Positions 25,540 through 34,895 are shown, numbered from the stretch's first letter. The stretch is 50,413 nt of DNA from Bacillota bacterium (GCA_023437715.1 JAEZFK010000045.1:1-50413); one strand, 5' to 3'. Notes: generated from the sequence alone by a model not told the origin. Made by a program: numbers and translations.

Positions 25540-26508
25540 CTATTCCACAACCTCTATTCCACGATTTTTTGCAGCTTCGCGAACCGCCTCTTCCGGTATC
25601 ATCAACATTGCGGCTGCATGGCTTATGCGATTATCGTTTCGCAGAAAATTAGCAATTAATGTTTCGGTTCCTTCTTTGACGCCCTCTAACCGCTTCGCCT
25701 CTAAAACCTTTTCCACAGCTTCGCACATATCAATCTTCTCCTTCCCTTTGTCCATATTTTCTCGGATTTCCTTTCCATAAGCCTGCAGTGTCCCTGTAAC
25801 AGCTGCCGCCGTATAAGCAACTTCCACATCCATGTCTCTTAGTTCTTCCAGACAATAATTTCCGCCATTCCGGTATGTATTTGAGACATAAAGCAAAAAG
25901 TCCCGGACGTCTTTATTCATAAATTGATATTGAAAGACATCAAGTTCATTTAAACAGATTAACTCACAACGGTACTCATTAAATGCTTCCCGGTCCTCCC
26001 CAGAGGAAAACTCCATCAGCTCCGAAAGGCTCTTTGCTCCGTCCCATGGCTTAGAGCCATAATAAACCACAATTGTCCGGCATGGAATCAGCTTATCTGA
26101 CTTTTGGAATCCGGAAAGAAATTCATCCCCTTTCCCTGCATTTTTCTTTTTATTCTGAACTGTGATCGTTTTCATCTGATGGTAATAGGTGAGCGTGTCA
26201 TACAACAGACAGCGAAAGGGCATGGCATAATGAATGAACTGCTGGTTTTCCACCGCCAGGATCTGATATTGTGCTCCATCAGCGGAGAGCTTCACCGTAT
26301 CCCTTACCCTCCGGATGGTCTCCAGTAAGTCCTTATCCGCAATCAGCACGGAAATATCCGTGTCCATTTCCTTTAAGGAAGACGGATCAATCTGCCGTCG
26401 CCGGTAGACGATGGCATTAAAAAGGTCCGCAAACCGCTCATTGCTCTTCCAGAAGTTCTTCGCCAGGGCGTCCGGGGACAGGCCTTGGAGTCTTTCGTAT
26501 TTTCCCAT
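25540..26508 (-). CDS. Rpn-family PD-(D/E)XK nuclease-like protein
   Basis: This 322-residue protein matches the Rpn/YhgA-like (PDDEXK_2) family of recombination-promoting nucleases, often called putative transposases. The N-terminus has FADLFNAIVYRRRQ, then LKEMDTDISVLIAD (acidic site), ILAVENQQ (the E-x-Q form of the motif) and MPFRCLLYDTLTYYHQMK. The C-terminus (LEAKRLEGVKEGTETLIANF) is the usual helical tail. AAGGAG precedes the ATG. It is single and flanked by unrelated operons, with base use similar to its neighbours. Its biological role is unclear. Confidence 0.85.
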   Translation of the reverse strand: MGKYERLQGLSPDALAKNFWKSNERFADLFNAIVYRRRQIDPSSLKEMDTDISVLIADKDLLETIRRVRDTVKLSADGAQYQILAVENQQFIHYAMPFRCLLYDTLTYYHQMKTITVQNKKKNAGKGDEFLSGFQKSDKLIPCRTIVVYYGSKPWDGAKSLSELMEFSSGEDREAFNEYRCELICLNELDVFQYQFMNKDVRDFLLYVSNTYRNGGNYCLEELRDMDVEVAYTAAAVTGTLQAYGKEIRENMDKGKEKIDMCEAVEKVLEAKRLEGVKEGTETLIANFLRNDNRISHAAAMLMIPEEAVREAAKNRGIEVVE

Positions 26509-26794
26509 ATTTCAGTCTCCTTCTTTTGTTTTTACAGAAAGACAGGAGACCTTCAATACAGGGAAGCAGCGGGAATTGTTTCTATAATAATTATAACAAT
26601 CTTCTTTTCGCTGCGCAAGATATACGAAGATAAGTTCTCCTGATTCTGCAATCATTTGTGTGAATCAATCATTTTACAAGGGATAATATTCTGTGAATAC
26701 AGATTAAAGAAATAATGATATTGATATAACTATAATATGGATTTTTTCTTTTGTAAACCCTTAAAAAACTGTTTCCGGCTCCGTTGCTATTATC

Positions 26795-26938
26795 CGGCCA
26801 TGCCATTCATAATTTGGCGGATAAAGCTCCGCCAAATTATGAATGCCGGGCGTTCCGCCCTATAGAAATATTTGTAGAATTTGAGCCTGGGGAGCAAGCT
26901 TCCCATACTCAAATTCTACAAATATTTCTGCATGGCTG
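26795..26938. repeat. Cloverleaf-forming intergenic element
   Basis: Three arms sit inside an outer stem. The outer stem is GCCATGC (26797-26803) with GCATGGC (26930-26936), extendable to 26795/26938 with one wobble. Arm 1 is an 18-bp perfect stem (26804-26821/26828-26845, loop TAAAGC). Arm 2 is GGGCG/CGCCC (26848-26852/26856-26860). Arm 3 is a 22-bp perfect stem (26864-26885/26908-26929) with a 22-nt loop. It lies in a 556-bp gap (26509-27064) with no gene. The remainder is AT-rich; a TATAAT at about 26732 has no good -35. Confidence 0.85.
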
Positions 26939-26996
26939 AATCGTAATACATATTTTAACAAAAATCCCCCTATATATAGAAATCTCGTCCAACTTG

Positions 26997-27005
26997 TGGT
27001 AGAAT
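26997..27005 (+). promoter_or_regulatory. Extended -10 promoter before rfbC
   Basis: TGGTAGAAT matches an extended -10 (TGnTAGAAT) about 60 bp before the rfbC start. No convincing -35 is present. It would start the second glycan operon. Confidence 0.4.
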
Positions 27006-27064
27006 GCTACAAGTAAAAGAATGATCGGAAAAGAAATGATCCGATGTGAAAAGGAGCATAAATT

Positions 27065-27619
27065 ATGGGAAAGATAAAAGTAACAACATGTGAAATAGAA
27101 GGGCTGGCAGTCATTGAACCCACCGTGTTCCCTGATTCCAGAGGCTATTTTATGGAAACCTACAACCAGAACGACTTCCGTGAAGCAGGCCTTGACATGG
27201 TTTTTGTCCAGGACAACCAGTCCATGTCCGTAAAGGGCGTGCTGCGCGGTCTTCACTTTCAGAAAGAATTCCCTCAGGGAAAGCTGGTCCGTGCGGTAAG
27301 CGGACGGGTGTTTGATGTGGCCGTGGATTTACGGTCCAAGTCTAAAACCTATGGAAAATGGTTTGGCGTGGAGCTTTCCGCGGAAAACAAAAAGCAGTTT
27401 TACATCCCCGAGGGCTTTGCCCACGGGTTCCTTGTGCTTTCTGATACAGCAGAATTTGCATATAAATGCACCGATTTCTATCATCCCGGCGACGAGGGCG
27501 GCATTCTCTGGAGCGATCCGGAAATCGGCATTGACTGGCCCATCGAGGAAGGCATGGAGCTCATCATCTCCGACAAGGACAAGAAATGGAGCGGAATCCG
27601 GGACACCTTTAAATTCTAA
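27065..27619 (+). CDS. rfbC: dTDP-4-dehydrorhamnose 3,5-epimerase
   Basis: This 184-residue cupin enzyme of dTDP-L-rhamnose synthesis shows VFPDSRGYFMETYNQNDF, VQDNQSMS, GVLRGLHFQ (catalytic His region) and PEGFAHGFLVLSD. The length is typical. AAGGAG precedes the ATG at about 10 nt. RfbA, RfbB and RfbD are not in this window, so the rest of the rhamnose pathway must lie elsewhere. Its position at the head of the ABC-export locus suggests rhamnose is part of this second polymer. Confidence 0.95.
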   Translation: MGKIKVTTCEIEGLAVIEPTVFPDSRGYFMETYNQNDFREAGLDMVFVQDNQSMSVKGVLRGLHFQKEFPQGKLVRAVSGRVFDVAVDLRSKSKTYGKWFGVELSAENKKQFYIPEGFAHGFLVLSDTAEFAYKCTDFYHPGDEGGILWSDPEIGIDWPIEEGMELIISDKDKKWSGIRDTFKF

Positions 27620-27634
27620 TGAGAGGAGAAAACC

Positions 27635-28447
27635 ATGAATTATCTGGTTTCCTTATTAAAAGAAATCGTGACAAAGCGGAAGCTGATTCTGGACTTATCA
27701 AAGGCCGATTTTAAAAAACGGTTTGTAGGCTCCTATTTCGGCATTGCCTGGATGTTTTTGCAGCCTCTTGCCACGGTTTTAGTATACTTTTTTGTGTTTC
27801 AGATGGGCTTTAAAAGCGTTCCTCCGGTTCCCGGCTACCCATATGTGCTGTGGCTGATCCCAGGCATTGTGCCCTGGTTTTTCTTCAGCGAGGTTTTAAA
27901 TTCCGGGACAAACTGTCTGCAGGAATACAATTATCTGGTAAAAAAGGTGGTCTTCCGGGTGGAAATCCTTCCGGTGATCAAGACGCTTTCCTGCCTCATG
28001 GTTCACGGCATTTTCGCGGTCATCATGATTGTGGTATTTTTCTGCTACGGCTTTTTCCCGAGAATCAGCTGGATACAGATCATTTACTATTCCTTTGCCG
28101 CTTCCATGCTGTCCCTGGCTATTGCGTATTTTACCAGCGCCATCAATGTGTTTTTTAAGGATATTGCCCAGATCGTGGGCATCTGCCTGCAATTCGGGAT
28201 GTGGATGGTGCCCATCATGTGGGCTCCCGAGATGTTTCCGGCCATTCCGTCCTGGCTGCCCACTCTGCTGAAGCTGAACCCTTTCTACTACGTTGTGGTG
28301 GGTTACCGGGACAGCATGCTGACCGGAAACTGGTTTGTGGAACGTCCGGGCCTGAGCCTGTATTTCTGGGCAATGACCGTTGTCCTGATGCTCGTGGGAC
28401 TGAAAGTATTTAAAAAGCTGCGTCCGCATTTTTCTGATGTGCTGTAA
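27635..28447 (+). CDS. wzm: Polysaccharide ABC exporter permease
   Basis: This 270-residue membrane protein of the ABC-2 type (Wzm/TagG) has six hydrophobic segments. It has the amphipathic start LILDLSKADFKKRFVGSYFGIAWMFLQPL, then LIPGIVPWFFFSEVL, VFFKDIAQIVGICLQF and LNPFYYVVVGYRDSML. It should form the channel for a lipid-linked glycan together with the ATPase encoded next. GAGGAG precedes the ATG, 15 bp after rfbC. Confidence 0.93.
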   Translation: MNYLVSLLKEIVTKRKLILDLSKADFKKRFVGSYFGIAWMFLQPLATVLVYFFVFQMGFKSVPPVPGYPYVLWLIPGIVPWFFFSEVLNSGTNCLQEYNYLVKKVVFRVEILPVIKTLSCLMVHGIFAVIMIVVFFCYGFFPRISWIQIIYYSFAASMLSLAIAYFTSAINVFFKDIAQIVGICLQFGMWMVPIMWAPEMFPAIPSWLPTLLKLNPFYYVVVGYRDSMLTGNWFVERPGLSLYFWAMTVVLMLVGLKVFKKLRPHFSDVL

Positions 28448-28469
28448 CCAGCCTGATATGGAGGATTCA

Positions 28470-29804
28470 ATGTCCGTAGGATCGAAAGAGAAAGCAATTT
28501 CCGTAACCAATGTAACAAAAATATATAAATTATACGACAAGCCCATTGACCGCTTAAAGGAAGCTTTAAGCATCACCCATAAGAACTACCACCGGGATTT
28601 CTATGCCTTAAACGGCATTTCCTTTGATGTGGAAAAGGGGCAGGTAGTTGGAATCATCGGGACCAACGGCTCCGGCAAGTCCACCATTTTAAAGATCATC
28701 ACAGGGGTTCTGACCCCTACTACCGGCGAGCTTAAGGTAAACGGCGTCATTTCCGCCCTTTTGGAGCTGGGAGCCGGATTTAATATGGATTACACCGGCA
28801 TCGAAAATATTTACATGAACGGCACTATGATGGGCTTTTCCAAAAGGGAAATGGATCAGAAGCTTCAGGATATCCTCAGTTTTGCGGATATCGGGGATTT
28901 TGTTTACCAGCCGGTGAAAACCTATTCCAGCGGTATGTTTGTCCGTCTGGCTTTTGCCCTGGCGATCAACGTGGAGCCGGAAATCCTGATCGTGGATGAG
29001 GCCCTGTCCGTGGGAGACGTGTTCTTCCAGGCAAAATGCTATCGCCGCATGGAGGAAATCCGCCAAAGCGGCACCACCATTCTCATGGTCACCCATGACA
29101 TGGGAGCCATCATCAAGTACTGCGACCGCGTGGTGGTACTGAATAAAGGAAATTTCGTGGCTGAGGGCGAGCCGGGAAAAATGGTGGATTTATATAAGAA
29201 AATCCTGGCAAACCAGATGGACGCTTTGGGAGAAGAGCTGGAGGAACTGAGGGCAGACGCCCTTAATGATTTCTCCGGCGAACAGGCGGTTCCCCGCAGC
29301 CAGAGACATCAGGGATTCATGAAAGAAAAGCTGACCTTAAATCCCAACAGGACCGAATACGGGGACAAGAGGGCGGAGATCGTGGATTTCGGGCTTCTGG
29401 ATGAAAGAGGAAACGTGACCAATCTCCTGTTAAAGGGAGAGTACTTTACCATACGGGAACGGATTCATTTTCAAACAGAAATTGAAACACCCATTTTTAC
29501 TTATACCATCAAGGATAAACGGGGGGCCGATTTAACCGGCACCAACACCATGTACGAGTCCTCTGACGTAAAAGCCGTGAAAAACGGTGACGAGTATGAG
29601 GTGGAATTTAAACAGAAAATGACCCTTCAGGGCGGGGAATACTTGCTTTCCATGAGCTGTACAGGCTTTGAAAACGGAGAGCATGTGGTCTACCACCGCC
29701 TGTACGATATTGCCAATATCACTGTTATTTCCAATAAGAACACGGTGGGCGTTTATGATATGGAACCGGAAGTCAGCTTAAAGCTTTACCGGGCGGGAGA
29801 GTGA
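28470..29804 (+). CDS. wzt: Polysaccharide ABC exporter ATPase with C-terminal cargo domain
   Basis: This is a 444-residue protein. The ATPase domain (about 10-240) has Walker A GTNGSGKST, signature YSSGMFVRLAFAL and Walker B ILIVDEALSVGD. A linker leads to a beta-rich Wzt C-terminal domain (about 290-440). In E. coli O8/O9a Wzt, that domain recognises the modified non-reducing end of the finished chain. GGAGGA is 5 nt before ATG 28470; an earlier in-frame start at 28437 overlaps the permease gene and lacks an RBS. The cargo domain implies a capped polymer, matching the methyltransferase and kinase-like genes that follow. Confidence 0.92.
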   Translation: MSVGSKEKAISVTNVTKIYKLYDKPIDRLKEALSITHKNYHRDFYALNGISFDVEKGQVVGIIGTNGSGKSTILKIITGVLTPTTGELKVNGVISALLELGAGFNMDYTGIENIYMNGTMMGFSKREMDQKLQDILSFADIGDFVYQPVKTYSSGMFVRLAFALAINVEPEILIVDEALSVGDVFFQAKCYRRMEEIRQSGTTILMVTHDMGAIIKYCDRVVVLNKGNFVAEGEPGKMVDLYKKILANQMDALGEELEELRADALNDFSGEQAVPRSQRHQGFMKEKLTLNPNRTEYGDKRAEIVDFGLLDERGNVTNLLLKGEYFTIRERIHFQTEIETPIFTYTIKDKRGADLTGTNTMYESSDVKAVKNGDEYEVEFKQKMTLQGGEYLLSMSCTGFENGEHVVYHRLYDIANITVISNKNTVGVYDMEPEVSLKLYRAGE

Positions 29805-29817
29805 GGAGGAAGTGAGC

Positions 29818-30579
29818 ATGAACGATATCAGTCCTGAAATCAGGAGTCTGCTGCTCAAATATAAGGGGGATACGAAAACGCTGTTAAAGGAAAACCCCAA
29901 TCTGGACTACTTATATGCCCTGTCTGATCTCCGGGAAAACATACTGGAATGGTATGAATTTGAACCGGCCGCCTCCTTGCTGCAGGTAGGTTCTGACTAC
30001 GGCGCCCTTACGGGGTTATACAGCAGGCGGGTGGGCCAGGTGACAGTCTTAGACCCGGACAGGGACAACTTATCCGTCAACCGCATGCGGTATGAGGGGC
30101 AAAAGAACATCCGTTATGTAACCGGTGATCTTGCTTCCTTTGAGGGAGAGACTTTCGACTATGTGGTGATGGCGGGCTCCCTTACAAAGCCCTATGAGGA
30201 ACAGATAAAAAAGGCAAAATCCCTGCTGAATCAGGGAGGAAAGCTGATTCTGGCGGTGTGCAACCGCCTGGGGCTTAAGTATCAGGCCGGAGCCGTGCCG
30301 GATGAAGACCGGCTTTCCAGGGAAGAGGTTCTGGAACTGCTGGGAGGCCGGCCGGAGCTTTACTATCCCATGCCGGATTACCGTCTGCCCATTACCCTGT
30401 ATTCCGACAGCTACTTACCGGGCAAGGGGGATTTGACCCATGCCATTTTAGCCTACGATTATCCCAAATACTTGAGATTTGATTTGGGGAAGATGTATGA
30501 CGAGGTTTGTGAAGGAAAACAGTTTGAGACATTTGCCAATTCATTTTTAGCCATTTGGAGCCGCCATGAAGAAGATTAA
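29818..30579 (+). CDS. SAM-dependent methyltransferase
   Basis: This 253-residue class I methyltransferase has motif I LLQVGSDYGALTGLY near residue 54, an acidic motif II (VTVLDPD), and VVMAGSLTKPYEEQIKKAKSLLNQGGKLIL in the later motif region. AGGAGGA is about 7 nt before ATG 29818. The 3' end overlaps the next gene by 14 bp, which suggests coupled translation. Following Wzm/Wzt and preceding a kinase-like domain, it is a good candidate for the methyl-capping half of a WbdD-like chain terminator. A general sugar O-methyltransferase is the alternative. Confidence 0.82.
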   Translation: MNDISPEIRSLLLKYKGDTKTLLKENPNLDYLYALSDLRENILEWYEFEPAASLLQVGSDYGALTGLYSRRVGQVTVLDPDRDNLSVNRMRYEGQKNIRYVTGDLASFEGETFDYVVMAGSLTKPYEEQIKKAKSLLNQGGKLILAVCNRLGLKYQAGAVPDEDRLSREEVLELLGGRPELYYPMPDYRLPITLYSDSYLPGKGDLTHAILAYDYPKYLRFDLGKMYDEVCEGKQFETFANSFLAIWSRHEED

Positions 30580-33500
30580 CTTTGTAAAATATAACAAAAC
30601 ACGCAGAGAAGCCTTTCAGCTTCGCACCAGCCTGGTTGAGGAGGATGGCCGCCCATTTGTGGAAAAAACAGCCTTAAGGGACGAAGGAATTTCCCATATA
30701 AGGTCCCTGGAAGACAAATGCAGGAGCCTAAAGGCCCAGAACCATGAGCTTAAGGTAGTGGATGTAGACCTAAGCCCTGACGGACGGACCGCCCGTTTTG
30801 ACTTTTTAAAGGGGGAAACTCTATCCGAAATCCTGGGGAAAGAAATCTGCGGCGGAAAAGTTCCTGTTTCCCGGATGGAAGAAAGCCTTTCCATGATCAT
30901 GGGCGTAAAAGATGCCTTTATCACTCCATTTACCGTCACTCCGGAATTTGAAGAGGTGTTCGGAAGCCTTGACCAGGCCGGCGAGGCTGTGAAAAGGGAC
31001 TGGGCTTTCCAGACCTCCAATATTGACTGCCTGTTTGAAAACATCATGATCACAGAGGACGGCCCTTACTGTCTGGATTATGAATGGGTATTTTCCTTTC
31101 CTGTTCCTGTGACCTTTATAAAATTCCGCATTCTTTACTACTTTTATGAGCAGTACAAGAGCATCTTAACCTATGAGTCCATGGAAGAATTTATGGAGGA
31201 ATTCGGTGTGGAACCGGAGCGGCTTCCGGCTTATGAGGAGATGGAGCGCCATTTTCAGGAATACGTCCACGGCGAAAACCAGCAGATCTATCTGGTCAAC
31301 TATATGCACGAAATCCATTCCCTGCCGGAGGATATGTATTACCTTTCCCAGGTGATTGATGATACAAAGGAGCACATATCCCAGCTGGAAATGGAAATCA
31401 GGGAAAAGGATGTGACCATCACCAAAAAAGATGAGGTACAGCGCCTGACGGATAATCATGTGGCCAATTTAGAAATGATCGTTGACACCCTTCGCAGGGA
31501 TTGCAGCAACCAGCAGGAGATCATTGCCAGGCTGCAAAAGCGGGAGGCTTTATTCTTCCGGGTCGGAAGAAGATTTAAGAGAATCTTTAATGAGAGGTTT
31601 CCTGAGGGAACCAAAAGGCGTAAGCGGCTATTTTATGTGAAAAACACCATCCTTCATCCGGTCAAGTCCATCCGCCTTTACACAACAGAGGAAGGGCGGA
31701 ACTTAATCGAAGGGGATATGAAGATCGGGGAGGCGTACCGGACCCATGGAAAGCTCCGCTTTGTGAAAGAAGGGCATCCCAAGGTATCCGTCATCATCCC
31801 CGTATATAACCAGATCCACTACACCTACGCCTGCCTTGCTTCCATTCTGGAGCACACAAAGGATGTGGCCTATGAGATCATCATTGCAGACGATGTTTCC
31901 ACCGATGCTACGGCCGAGCTTTCAAAGTTTACGGAAAATGTGGTCATCTGCCGCAATGAGACCAACCAGGGCTTTTTGAAAAACTGCAACCAGGCGGCAA
32001 AGGCAGCCAGGGGAAAATACGTCATGTTCTTAAACAATGACACCCAGGTGACGAGCGGGTGGCTGAGCAGCCTTGTGAACCTGATTGAATCCGATGCAAC
32101 CATCGGCATGGTAGGCTCCAAGCTGGTATACCCGGACGGCCGCTTACAGGAGGCCGGAGGAATTCTCTGGAGTGACGGTTCCGGCTGGAATTACGGCCGC
32201 CTTGACGATCCGGACAAGCCGGAATATAACTATGTAAAAGATGTGGACTATATTTCCGGGGCAGCCATCCTGCTTTCCAATGACTTATGGAAGCAGATCG
32301 GCGGCTTTGATGAAAGGTATGCACCTGCTTACTGCGAGGATTCAGACCTGGCCTTTGAGGTGAGAAAAGCAGGTTTCCGGGTGGTTTATCAGCCTCTGTC
32401 AAAGGTCATTCATTTTGAAGGCATTTCCAACGGCACCGATGTCAACGGCACAGGCTTAAAGCGGTACCAGGTGGAAAACAGCCGGAAGCTTAAGGAAAAA
32501 TGGGCTGCGGAGTTTAAGAAGCAGAGCGAAAACAACGGAAATCCCGATCCTTTCCGGGCCAGGGAAAGGAGCCAGGGTAAGGATATCATTCTGGTGGTAG
32601 ACCATTATGTGCCTACCTATGACCGGGATGCCGGCTCTAAAACCACTTTCCAGTATTTGCAGATGTTCCTGGAAAAGGGGTATGTGGTAAAGTTCCTGGG
32701 AGACAATTTCCTTCATGAAGAGCCCTATTCCACGGCCCTCCAGCAGATGGGAATTGAAATTCTCTACGGAAAGGAATATCAGGCCAGAATCTGGGAGTGG
32801 CTGAAGGACCATGGAGACGACATCAAGGTGGCATACTTAAACCGCCCTCACATCGCCTCAAAATACGTGGACTTCCTCAGGGAGAAGACAAATATCAGGA
32901 TCATTTACTACGGTCATGATCTCCATTTCTTAAGGGAAGGCCGGGAATATGAGCTGACCGGGGACCCGAAGCTGAGAGAATCCTCGGAATACTGGAAATC
33001 CGTGGAGCTGCGTCTCATGAGAAAGGCGGCGGTTTCCTATTATCCGTCCTATGTGGAACGGGATGCCATCCACCAGATCGAGCCTTCCATCCGGGTAAAA
33101 GCCATTGTGGCCTATGTGTTTGATAAGTTCTTAACAAGCATTCCCGATGACTTTGAAAAGAGAGAAGGACTGCTGTTTGTAGGCGGATTTGCCCATCCGC
33201 CCAATGCGGATGCTGTTTTGTGGTTTGCACAAAAGATATTCCCTCTGATCCGGGAACAGCTTAAGGTGAACTTTTATATTGTGGGCTCCAAGGTGACCGA
33301 TGAGATCAAGGCCCTGGAACAGCCGGACAACGGGATTATCGTAAAGGGCTTTGTTTCCGAGGAAGAGCTGGCAAGGCTTTATGCTAACTGCCGGGTGGTG
33401 GTGGTTCCCCTGCGCTACGGGGCGGGAGTTAAGGGAAAGGTCATAGAGGCCCTGTATAACGGCGCACCTGTGGTCACTACCTCCATAGGTGCGGAAGGAA

Positions 33501-33679
33501 TCGAAGAGGCGGAAACGGTGATGGAGGTGAGAGACGAAACGGAGGAATTTGCCGGGGAGGTCCTTTCCCTGTACCGCGACACGGACCGGTGCAGACGGAT
33601 GAGCCTGGAAACCCAGAGCTATATCCGCAGACACCACAGCATTGATGCAGCCTGGAATGTGATCGGAGAGGATTTTTAA
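30566..33679 (+). CDS. Kinase-like/coiled-coil/GT2/GT4 fusion glycosyltransferase
   Basis: This is a 1037-residue multidomain protein. Residues 1-250 look kinase-like: NIDCLFENIMI (153-161) resembles a catalytic loop, and CLDYEW (169-174) a DFG-type metal site. Residues about 262-325 are charged and heptad-like, probably coiled coil. A GT2 domain runs from about 406 (KVSVIIPVYNQ, ADDVSTDAT, LNNDTQ at 489-494) to about 650. A GT4 domain occupies about 670-1037 (VVDHYVPTYDRDAG, LLFVGGFAHPPNADAV, VPLRYGAGVKGKVIEALYNG). It probably extends and perhaps caps the ABC-exported glycan. GGAG is 5 nt before the ATG. The kinase assignment rests on short motifs only. Confidence 0.8.
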   Translation: MKKINFVKYNKTRREAFQLRTSLVEEDGRPFVEKTALRDEGISHIRSLEDKCRSLKAQNHELKVVDVDLSPDGRTARFDFLKGETLSEILGKEICGGKVPVSRMEESLSMIMGVKDAFITPFTVTPEFEEVFGSLDQAGEAVKRDWAFQTSNIDCLFENIMITEDGPYCLDYEWVFSFPVPVTFIKFRILYYFYEQYKSILTYESMEEFMEEFGVEPERLPAYEEMERHFQEYVHGENQQIYLVNYMHEIHSLPEDMYYLSQVIDDTKEHISQLEMEIREKDVTITKKDEVQRLTDNHVANLEMIVDTLRRDCSNQQEIIARLQKREALFFRVGRRFKRIFNERFPEGTKRRKRLFYVKNTILHPVKSIRLYTTEEGRNLIEGDMKIGEAYRTHGKLRFVKEGHPKVSVIIPVYNQIHYTYACLASILEHTKDVAYEIIIADDVSTDATAELSKFTENVVICRNETNQGFLKNCNQAAKAARGKYVMFLNNDTQVTSGWLSSLVNLIESDATIGMVGSKLVYPDGRLQEAGGILWSDGSGWNYGRLDDPDKPEYNYVKDVDYISGAAILLSNDLWKQIGGFDERYAPAYCEDSDLAFEVRKAGFRVVYQPLSKVIHFEGISNGTDVNGTGLKRYQVENSRKLKEKWAAEFKKQSENNGNPDPFRARERSQGKDIILVVDHYVPTYDRDAGSKTTFQYLQMFLEKGYVVKFLGDNFLHEEPYSTALQQMGIEILYGKEYQARIWEWLKDHGDDIKVAYLNRPHIASKYVDFLREKTNIRIIYYGHDLHFLREGREYELTGDPKLRESSEYWKSVELRLMRKAAVSYYPSYVERDAIHQIEPSIRVKAIVAYVFDKFLTSIPDDFEKREGLLFVGGFAHPPNADAVLWFAQKIFPLIREQLKVNFYIVGSKVTDEIKALEQPDNGIIVKGFVSEEELARLYANCRVVVVPLRYGAGVKGKVIEALYNGAPVVTTSIGAEGIEEAETVMEVRDETEEFAGEVLSLYRDTDRCRRMSLETQSYIRRHHSIDAAWNVIGEDF

Positions 33680-33689
33680 AACAATGTTT

Positions 33690-33728
33690 TCTGGCCGCAT
33701 GGTGATACAGACAGGCGGCCAGATTTTT
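33690..33728 (+). terminator. Rho-independent terminator inside the second locus
   Basis: TCTGGCCGC (33690-33698) pairs perfectly with GCGGCCAGA (33715-33723), followed by TTTTT. It starts 11 bp after the fusion gene and rules out the ATG at 33684 as start of the acyltransferase. Confidence 0.85.
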
Positions 33729-33794
33729 CATTTATACAAGGGGAAGCTCACAAAATGCGATTTATCATGTTTTACAGGAGAGGGGAAGCAACAA

Positions 33795-34874
33795 ATGGAA
33801 GAAAAGAAAACAGAACGGCTGCTGTTCTGGGATATTTTAAAGGGAATCGGCATTGTATCCATTGTTTTCGGGCATTCCCAGAATCTGGGAATCCTCATAC
33901 GTGCGGTGTATTATTACCATCTGGCCATATTCTTTTTCGTGTCGGGCTATCTGTTTAACGAAGAACGGTACGGCGACAGGCCCTTTGAATTTTTTGCCAG
34001 ACGGCTTAAAAATATGTGGACGCCCTATGTCTGCTATGGAGGCCTGTTCGTTCTCTTACATAATTTCCTGTCGGAAAACCGCCTTTTTCCGTCAGAGCTT
34101 TACGGGCGGAAAGATATGCTTTACGCCCTGGTGGACACATTCCTCCTGCATTGCAGCGAAGGCCCTTCCGGAGCCATGTGGTTTGTCCCTGCGATGCTGG
34201 CGGTAGGAGCCGTTTTTTCTGCCCTTTTATGGCTTTGCCGGAATTACCTGCCCTCCACGGCCCGTCCCTGGGCTCTGGCGGCTTTCTGCGGGCTGGCAGG
34301 CTTTGCGGGAGTGGTCTTAAACCGAAAGGGAATCCGCCTGGATTACCACATCCAGACGGCGCTTCTGGTGGTTCCGATCTATTACGGGGGATATCTTCTG
34401 CGCGCAAGGAAAGTTGAAGTTGAGAAATATGTGGCATGGCCCGGCGCCATCTTTTGCGGGGTGCTTCTTTCCTATTTCCTGCTGACCACCGATGAGAGCG
34501 TGGAGCTGTCCGTCAATGTGATCCCACGGGGAATAAACTTCTATGTCATTTCCGCAGCAGGTATTTATCTCTGCTGCTTTGCGGCCAAATGCCTTCAAAG
34601 GCATCCGAAAGCAGGCGGGGCAGCGGCCCTTCTGGGAAAATACTCCTTTGACATCATGGCTCTTCACTTCCTTGTCTTTAAGGCTGTCGACTGGATTTAC
34701 GGGCTGCTCATCAATGACCCCATAGAAAACCGGGTCAGATTTCCCCATTCCTACGACGAGCTTCACCTTCTTTACCTGGTTTTGGGAGTGGTTATTCCCG
34801 TTGTTCTGGCAATTGCCGCCAGGAAAGCCATTCACAGGGCAGGCCATGATGTGAGAAGTCATTTCCAAATATAG
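33795..34874 (+). CDS. Acyltransferase-3 family membrane protein
   Basis: This 359-residue protein has about 10 hydrophobic helices and the family start RLLFWDILKGIGIVSIVFGHS, with the conserved His after GIVSIVF. FFFVSGYLF and GAMWFVPAMLAVG follow, resembling fucose 4-O-acetylases and OafA-type enzymes. It would O-acetylate a sugar of the surface glycan from a cytoplasmic acyl donor. I chose ATG 33795, preceded by AGGGGAA. A frame from 33684 runs through the terminator hairpin. No promoter is obvious, so expression may rely on read-through. Confidence 0.88.
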   Translation: MEEKKTERLLFWDILKGIGIVSIVFGHSQNLGILIRAVYYYHLAIFFFVSGYLFNEERYGDRPFEFFARRLKNMWTPYVCYGGLFVLLHNFLSENRLFPSELYGRKDMLYALVDTFLLHCSEGPSGAMWFVPAMLAVGAVFSALLWLCRNYLPSTARPWALAAFCGLAGFAGVVLNRKGIRLDYHIQTALLVVPIYYGGYLLRARKVEVEKYVAWPGAIFCGVLLSYFLLTTDESVELSVNVIPRGINFYVISAAGIYLCCFAAKCLQRHPKAGGAAALLGKYSFDIMALHFLVFKAVDWIYGLLINDPIENRVRFPHSYDELHLLYLVLGVVIPVVLAIAARKAIHRAGHDVRSHFQI

Positions 34875-34895
34875 TGGATTGTTCCAGCAAATATA

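Noticed and set aside
25540..26508. Active insertion sequence suggested by the transposase-like label of the family
   Set aside because: No terminal inverted repeats or target duplication flank it; Rpn proteins are nuclease-like and not part of a standard IS.
33684..33794. Upstream in-frame extension of the acyltransferase
   Set aside because: It runs through a perfect terminator hairpin (33690-33728) and lacks an RBS; ATG 33795 starts at the conserved family N-terminus.
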